Positions 7,040 through 11,121 of a DNA stretch of 11,121 nucleotides are shown here, piece after piece; positions within the stretch are counted from its first letter, which is position 1, and each line of letters begins with the position of its first letter. This DNA comes from Enterobacteriaceae bacterium (GTDB lineage: Bacteria; Pseudomonadota; Gammaproteobacteria; Enterobacterales; Enterobacteriaceae): contig JALAGK010000022.1 in the NCBI GenBank assembly GCA_022712475.1, positions 1 through 11,121 on the forward strand, given 5' to 3'. The translations under genes and the position numbers were made by a program. The notes below the pieces were generated by a model. That model saw only the letters and a program-made list of their open reading frames with translations. It did no database searches and was not told the DNA's origin.

Positions 7040-9024
7040 GACATTTTACGGCTGACAACGCATTCGCCAGACGCGCTCAGCGTGCCGGTGTTGCCTTCAA
7101 TCTGGAGGCCCGGCATCTGGCGCAACTGCGTAAACTGGTTAGCCAGCGTCCAGGCATCGGCACCCATGGCGTACAGACGCGCCAGCGAGTAATCGTTACG
7201 TGAAGCGGACAGAGCCTGTTGCATCAGTGCGCTATCCGCACCTGACAGTAGCGGGATTTCACTGTACTCAAGGCCTTCCATCTCCAGGCGGAAATCCGCC
7301 CCTGAACCGCCCTGTGCGCTGCGAGAGCTGGCGTAGAGCTGTGCCGCGCCGCGGCTACCGGTACGCATGGCAATCATGGGTTTAATAAGCGCGATTTCGC
7401 CGCGTGAAGCCACAATATAGGCGGCATCCACACCGCCGCTTGCGACCTGGCTTTCAGGCGGCTGCGGCTGGGTTGGAATAGCCTGGTCGCCAATGAGGGT
7501 GTTCTGGCTCTGGTCGACGTTGACCGGTGTGCCGCTCAGAGAAAGCCCGGCCCCGCTGTTGATAGCACCGCGCAGTTCGGCCTGGGAGCCAAAACGTTGC
7601 TGCAATACCGTACCGCCGCCCAGCTGCTGCCAGGCCTCAGCGAAGGCACGCGAGGTGCGCTCGCCCAGCGCGTTGCGCGGCACCAGTACCAGCGGATTAC
7701 GCTTGCCCTGCGCCCAGATATGTTCTGCGGCATCGCGCGCTTCATCTTCCGGTGAAAGTGCAAAGTAGCAGACGTTTGGGCGACCGCTAATGTGCTCTGG
7801 CTGGTTAAGCGCCAGTACGTTAAGCGCGGTGTTGCTGCTCAGCATGCGGTCAACGTCGTTTTTCAGAAGTGGGCCGACCACCAGCGAGGTCCCGTCCTGC
7901 TGAGCCTGGGCCAGGATTTGCTCAATTGACTGGCTGGTGGTGTCATAGACTTTAATTTCAGCTGCAGGGTGAGGTGTACTGGCCGGCTGAACCGGCTGGG
8001 CCACAGGTTGAGGTGCTGCATTTTCCTGCTGGCTTTTCAGCAGGTCATCAACCGTGGTGGAAGCTGGGCTGACAACGCCCTCGCTGTTCTGCGCGGCGGC
8101 GGATGTTTGTTCCGGTTCGGGGGCCGCTTCTGGTGCTGCAACCGGTGCAGGTGCCGGATGCAACAGGCCGTTGCGTGCGGCTTCAAAGCCTTGCTGAATG
8201 GCTTTACCAAACACACCAGCCTGGCCATTGAGCGGCAGCAGCAGGGCAATTTTGTTGGTAGAAGCCGGGCGCAGGTTTTGCACGTTATTGAGCGCGGTGG
8301 GCAGCGTGATAGCGCCTGGGTTTTGCGGATAGCGTACGCGCCAGTCGGCAATGCCTGCCTTAAGCTGCTGCGGATCATTACGTTTGGCAAACCAAATCTG
8401 TTGCAGATCCAGCCAGCCCTGGAGGGTGTTTTCACGCGCATAAATCACCAGCGCACGCGCTTGCTCCTGGGTCATGGAGCTCAGCGCCTGCCAGGTGGCA
8501 TCAATATTTTTTTGCTTCGCCGCGCCCTGTAACATCGGTTCCTGGGCGACCAGCGCACGCAATAAGCTCAGGGAGGGTTTGCCCTGGCTTGCGTCAATCT
8601 GCAGCTGCCAGTAGCGTGCCTGCTGCGGCACTGATAATTCGTCAGGGTTGAGGCTTTCAAGGCGCGTGCGCGCACCCGCATAATCCTGGCGCAGCAGGGA
8701 GATTTCAGCACCAGAGAGCGCGTATTCACGCCCCTGCGCACCGGACAAACCGTGCGGCAACTGGCTGTAAAGTTCAATGGCCTGCTGGCCCTGTCCTTCT
8801 TTAAGCAGGGCACGTACGGCAAGTAATTGCCAGGTTGTCCTGTTATTATCACGGCTTCGCTGCATTTGTTGCAGATAAAACGCGGAATTTCCCTGCGTAT
8901 CAGCCTGGAGCAAGGTTGCGCTCTGGTCTGAAGTCTTAATGCCACAGCCGGCAAAAAGCAGTGCCGCCAGCAGAACTGGCAGGCAGCGCCCGGCTTTAGA
9001 ACGAACAATTTTCGACGGTACCAT
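6997..9024 (-). CDS. lpoA: LpoA, outer-membrane lipoprotein activator of PBP1A
   Basis: Outer-membrane lipoprotein that reaches through the periplasm to activate the peptidoglycan synthase PBP1A (MrcA). It is 675 aa, near the 678 of E. coli. The signal peptide ends in the lipobox LLFAGC, lipidated at C27. The N-terminal helical TPR-like part covers about 28-250. The C-terminal LppC domain, with a periplasmic-binding-protein fold, starts near [15 protein letters not shown] (about 257). Within it a proline/alanine/glutamine-rich insert (about 288-354) is likely flexible and differs from E. coli. Conserved segments include [46 protein letters not shown] and [15 protein letters not shown]. It is first in the minus-strand cluster and divergent from rsmI across 63 bases. 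Confidence 0.97.
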   Translation of the reverse strand: MVPSKIVRSKAGRCLPVLLAALLFAGCGIKTSDQSATLLQADTQGNSAFYLQQMQRSRDNNRTTWQLLAVRALLKEGQGQQAIELYSQLPHGLSGAQGREYALSGAEISLLRQDYAGARTRLESLNPDELSVPQQARYWQLQIDASQGKPSLSLLRALVAQEPMLQGAAKQKNIDATWQALSSMTQEQARALVIYARENTLQGWLDLQQIWFAKRNDPQQLKAGIADWRVRYPQNPGAITLPTALNNVQNLRPASTNKIALLLPLNGQAGVFGKAIQQGFEAARNGLLHPAPAPVAAPEAAPEPEQTSAAAQNSEGVVSPASTTVDDLLKSQQENAAPQPVAQPVQPASTPHPAAEIKVYDTTSQSIEQILAQAQQDGTSLVVGPLLKNDVDRMLSSNTALNVLALNQPEHISGRPNVCYFALSPEDEARDAAEHIWAQGKRNPLVLVPRNALGERTSRAFAEAWQQLGGGTVLQQRFGSQAELRGAINSGAGLSLSGTPVNVDQSQNTLIGDQAIPTQPQPPESQVASGGVDAAYIVASRGEIALIKPMIAMRTGSRGAAQLYASSRSAQGGSGADFRLEMEGLEYSEIPLLSGADSALMQQALSASRNDYSLARLYAMGADAWTLANQFTQLRQMPGLQIEGNTGTLSASGECVVSRKMSWLKYQQGRIVPAN

Positions 9025-9087
9025 ACTGTATCCAGTGTTATTTTTTTACCCAATGGTCAATATTAAATCGGCAATACGGATGAAACA
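9025..9087. promoter_or_regulatory. Short divergent control region between lpoA and rsmI
   Basis: These 63 AT-rich bases must hold the 5' signals of both genes, unless the promoters lie inside the coding sequences. A weak ribosome binding site for rsmI (CGGA, 9077-9080) is visible. I could not pick convincing -35/-10 pairs for either direction. Confidence 0.4.
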
Positions 9088-9954
9088 ATGAGACAACTCG
9101 ATTCAACGGTGATTTCTGAAGGCACGTTGTATATTGTGCCAACGCCTATCGGCAATCTCGGCGACATTACGCGACGTGCGCTGGAGGTGTTACAGGCCGT
9201 TGATCTGATTGCAGCGGAAGATACCCGCCACACGGGTCTCTTGCTACAGCATTTTGCTATTAATGCGCGCCTGTTTGCGCTGCACGACCATAACGAACAG
9301 CAAAAAGCGCAGGCGTTGCTGGCAAAACTCCAGCAAGGCCAGACCATTGCACTGGTGTCAGACGCCGGTACACCGCTAATTAACGACCCGGGCTACCACC
9401 TGGTGCGCACCTGCCGTGAAGCGGGAGTGCGCGTGGTGCCGTTGCCGGGACCGTGCGCCGCCATCGCAGCGCTGAGCGCAGCTGGCCTGCCGTCTGACCG
9501 TTTCTGCTATGAGGGCTTTCTGCCCGCCAAATCCAAAGGCCGCCGCGACGCGCTCCAGGCACTGGAACAGGAGCCGCGCACGCTGATTTTTTACGAGTCC
9601 ACTCACCGCCTGCTCGACAGCCTGGCAGATATCTGTACGGTGCTGGGCGAGGCGCGCTACGTAGTGCTGGCGCGTGAGCTCACCAAAACCTGGGAGTCGA
9701 TTCACGGCGCGCCGGTTGGCGAGTTACTCGCCTGGGTGCAGGAAGACGAAAACCGCCGCAAGGGCGAGATGGTGTTGATTATTGAAGGTCATAAGGCCGA
9801 TGAAGAAGCACTGCCTGCCGAGGCGCTGCGCACGCTTGCACTGTTGCAGGCTGAGCTGCCGTTGAAAAAGGCCGCTGCGCTGGCGGCAGAAATCCACGGC
9901 GTGAAGAAAAACGCGCTGTATAAATACGCGCTGGAGCAGCAGGATAAAGGGTAA
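9088..9954 (+). CDS. rsmI: RsmI, 16S rRNA (cytidine(1402)-2'-O)-methyltransferase
   Basis: SAM-dependent methyltransferase that 2'-O-methylates C1402 of 16S rRNA in the ribosomal decoding centre. It is 288 aa (E. coli 286), tetrapyrrole-methylase fold. Visible family motifs: [19 protein letters not shown] at about 14-32, [12 protein letters not shown] at 42-53, [17 protein letters not shown] at 91-107, the PLPGPCA loop at 118-124, [18 protein letters not shown], and the C-terminal helical tail [20 protein letters not shown]. The first 11 residues differ from E. coli. An out-of-frame ATGAAACAATGA (9080-9091) overlaps the start codon. No T-rich terminator follows the stop, so transcription may continue into the hairpin-rich region. 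Confidence 0.97.
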   Translation: MRQLDSTVISEGTLYIVPTPIGNLGDITRRALEVLQAVDLIAAEDTRHTGLLLQHFAINARLFALHDHNEQQKAQALLAKLQQGQTIALVSDAGTPLINDPGYHLVRTCREAGVRVVPLPGPCAAIAALSAAGLPSDRFCYEGFLPAKSKGRRDALQALEQEPRTLIFYESTHRLLDSLADICTVLGEARYVVLARELTKTWESIHGAPVGELLAWVQEDENRRKGEMVLIIEGHKADEEALPAEALRTLALLQAELPLKKAAALAAEIHGVKKNALYKYALEQQDKG

Positions 9955-9999
9955 TTCAGCGGGTGCTGCTGCGCACTTGATTTGATTCAGTGGGTCGTT

Positions 10000-10373
10000 C
10001 CGTTCACTATAAGCCCTGCAACTCATGTGGCTTAATTTGCGGTGAACGGGCAAGGAGGGGCACCGCGCCCCTCTTTGCAATCTCCGGCGGCCCCGCTAAG
10101 AAATCGCCGCCCGTTGGGCCGTGCGCTATTCGGCCCATCCTTGGGCCTCACCCCTTCGGGGCCAACGCCTGCGGTGTTGTTCAACATTGCTCCCGGCAAT
10201 GTTGTCAGCTTATCCCGTCTGGCTTATCGGGTACGGTAAGTTCCGTAACGTCCCTGTAAGTCGCGCCCTCGGCCAGCCGTGAACGCTTTGCTGATTTCAG
10301 CGGGGGTCAGCAACCCCACACTGTATGCCCGTGCTTTTCAACAATGAAGGTTGGCGCTGTTAGCGTCATTTTT
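10000..10373 (+). ncRNA. Hairpin array between rsmI and garD: candidate structured RNA
   Basis: A dense run of inverted repeats fills this gap. CCGTTCAC (10000-10007) pairs with GTGAACGG (10042-10049), enclosing TAAGCC/GGCTTA (10010-10015, 10029-10034). A 12-bp stem follows, 10050-10061 with 10067-10078, loop ACCGC. Then GGCGGC/GCCGCC (10086-10091, 10106-10111), TGGGCCG/CGGCCCA (10115-10121, 10131-10137), CCCC-TTC-GGGG (10151-10161), AACGCC/GGTGTT (10164-10169, 10173-10178), the 9-bp CAACATTGC/GCAATGTTG (10182-10190, 10196-10204), TACGG/CCGTA (10232-10236, 10243-10247) and GGGGT/ACCCC (10303-10307, 10313-10317). Three non-Watson-Crick positions (in the 12-bp stem, the AACGCC stem and the final terminator-like stem) are G.U pairs in plus-strand RNA but A.C mismatches in minus-strand RNA, favouring a plus-strand transcript. 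It does not match RNase P RNA, tmRNA, a tRNA or any RNA I recognise. No promoter was identified. Confidence 0.4.
10353..10373 (+). terminator. Terminator-like hairpin closing the structured region
   Basis: GGCGCT (10353-10358), loop GTT, AGCGTC (10362-10367), then ATTTTT to 10373. The six-pair stem includes one G.U that pairs only in plus-strand RNA. It could end transcripts coming from rsmI or from the hairpin array. Stem and U-run are both short, so strength is uncertain. Confidence 0.5.
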
Positions 10374-10384
10374 AAGCATGGATA

Positions 10385-10447
10385 TTACTTACTATTCATA
10401 AACACACTGAAGCGACCAGCATCAGACTTACTTAATGCCTTTTTCAT
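10385..10447 (-). other. Possible 20-codon ORF just after garD; doubtful
   Basis: ATG at 10447, five bases past the garD stop, opens 20 codons (MKKALSKSDAGRFSVF...) to a TAA at 10385. It lacks a ribosome binding site and I recognise no family. Noted only because of its tight position after garD and because no garD terminator is visible nearby. Confidence 0.12.
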
Positions 10448-10452
10448 GGCTA

Positions 10453-11121
10453 TCAGGTCACTGGCGCCGGGTTAAACACCGCCAGTTGGTTGTGCAGCCC
10501 CCACTGGTCTGAGAAGGTTTTTTTGCGCCCGCTGGCCACATCGAGAATAAAGTGGAACAGCTTCCAGCCCACGTCCTCAATGGTTTCTTCACCGGTCGCG
10601 ATGGTGCCGGCATTAATGTCCATTAAGTCGAACCAGCGCCGGGCAAGCTCGCTACGCGTCGCCATTTTAATCACTGGTACCGCCACCAGGCCGTAAGGTG
10701 TGCCGCGCCCGGTGGTGAACACCTGAACGGTGATGCCAGAAGCCACCTGCTGGGTGCCGCACACAAAATCACTGGCGGGCGTGGCGGCAAAAATCAGGCC
10801 GCGTTTGGTGGGGCGCTGGCCGGGAGACAGCACCTCGGCAATGGCGCTTTTGCCAGATTTGGCAATGGAACCAAGCGCCTTTTCTACCACGTTAGCCAGC
10901 CCACCTTTTTTATTGCCAGGTGATGGGTTGGCGCTGCGGTCGGTTTTGCCCATGTCGAGGTAATTGTCGTACCAGGCCATCTCCTCAAGCAGCCGTTTGC
11001 CAATTTCTTCATTTGCCGCGCGCGGCGTCAGTAAATGAATGGCGTCACGTACCTCGGTTACCTCTGAGAACATCACCGTTGCACCGCAGCGCACCAGCAG
11101 ATCGGAGGCGTAACCCACAGC
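10453..11121 (-). CDS. garD: GarD, galactarate dehydratase, C-terminal part (5' end outside window)
   Basis: GarD dehydrates galactarate to 5-keto-4-deoxy-D-glucarate, the first step of galactarate use; UxaA/altronate dehydratase-type family. The last 222 codons are visible (E. coli GarD is 523 aa) and read without a stop to the window edge, beginning [18 protein letters not shown]. The apparent start at 11118 is an internal GTG valine, not a real start. Characteristic blocks are [53 protein letters not shown] and the C-terminus [20 protein letters not shown]...FNPAPVT. The stop is TGA at 10455-10453. No clear terminator follows. In E. coli K-12, garD is separated from rsmI by the aga and yra genes; here only about 500 bases lie between them. 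Confidence 0.96.
   Translation of the reverse strand, partial: AVGYASDLLVRCGATVMFSEVTEVRDAIHLLTPRAANEEIGKRLLEEMAWYDNYLDMGKTDRSANPSPGNKKGGLANVVEKALGSIAKSGKSAIAEVLSPGQRPTKRGLIFAATPASDFVCGTQQVASGITVQVFTTGRGTPYGLVAVPVIKMATRSELARRWFDLMDINAGTIATGEETIEDVGWKLFHFILDVASGRKKTFSDQWGLHNQLAVFNPAPVT

Larger units (their letters stand above)
9990..10475 (+). other. Open frame interrupted once, inside the hairpin-rich region; doubtful coding
   Basis: One reading frame is open from the ATG at 9990 to a TAA at 10473, broken only by TAA at 10257-10259. The first part (89 codons) is rich in Cys, Pro and Gly. The second contains an ATG at 10344 that would give 43 residues beginning MKVGAVSVIFKHGYYLLF. No ribosome binding site stands out, and the codons run through a row of perfect hairpins, so RNA structure rather than protein may be what is conserved. 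A very weak impression of small phage-satellite proteins (P4 Ash/Icd type) could not be supported. Confidence 0.2.

Noticed and set aside
7969..8532. 187-codon plus-strand frame opposite lpoA
   Set aside because: It is the complement of lpoA, including its Pro/Ala/Gln-rich insert; lpoA is clearly the coding strand.
10042..10239. 65-codon plus-strand frame in the hairpin region
   Set aside because: It overlaps a second open frame in the same GC-rich palindromic stretch, has low-complexity Pro/Ser/Arg/Leu composition and no start signal.
10000..10320. CRISPR array or tandem repeats in the hairpin region
   Set aside because: The hairpins differ from each other in sequence and spacing; no unit is repeated.
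9955..10452. RNase P RNA (rnpB) in the rsmI-garD gap
   Set aside because: rnpB lies not far away in E. coli, so I compared both strands with its conserved start and core. They do not match, apart from a short GGCTTATCGG word also present near the rnpB 3' end.

Overview
The window is chromosomal DNA from a member of the Enterobacteriaceae, close to Escherichia, Enterobacter and Cronobacter. Nearly every gene matches, in length and sequence, an E. coli K-12 gene of the yhb/yra region (remembered comparison; no search was run). I cannot name the genus.

Layout, left to right. (1) 1-1781, minus strand: the ubiUV operon for oxygen-independent ubiquinone synthesis. ubiV is cut by the left edge. ubiU carries an in-frame amber codon at codon 60. 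A divergent control region with an FNR-like site follows, then ubiT (SCP2 protein of the same pathway) on the plus strand, translationally overlapped by yhbS (GNAT acetyltransferase). (2) 3019-4544: yhbQ (GIY-YIG nuclease family, minus, tail-overlapping yhbS), yhbP (flavin split-barrel family) and yraR (Rossmann NAD(P)-binding protein). (3) 4545-5314: a possible leader with an attenuator-like hairpin, and a YfaZ-family outer-membrane barrel protein. The gene is followed by two back-to-back terminators, one for it and one for dolP. (4) 5438-9024, minus strand: lpoA - yraN - diaA - dolP, an envelope and replication-control cluster: activator of PBP1A, a predicted nuclease-fold protein, a DnaA-binding initiation factor, and an outer-membrane BON lipoprotein. 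rsmI (16S rRNA 2'-O-methyltransferase for C1402) is divergent from lpoA. (5) 9955-10452: about 500 bp with no convincing protein gene but a dense run of hairpins. (6) 10453-11121: the C-terminal part of garD (galactarate dehydratase), minus strand, cut by the right edge.

The two points that deserve most attention are the single nonsense codon in ubiU, in an otherwise perfect 331-codon frame that keeps all four Fe-S cysteines, and the hairpin array between rsmI and garD. In three of those hairpins G.U wobbles pair only in the plus-strand RNA, and the array ends in a terminator-like hairpin. It may be an undescribed structured RNA or the remnant of a mobile element.

Compared with E. coli K-12, yhbO and yraQ are not where expected and a yfaZ-type gene sits there instead. 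The aga and yraHIJK block that separates garD from rsmI in K-12 is also absent.
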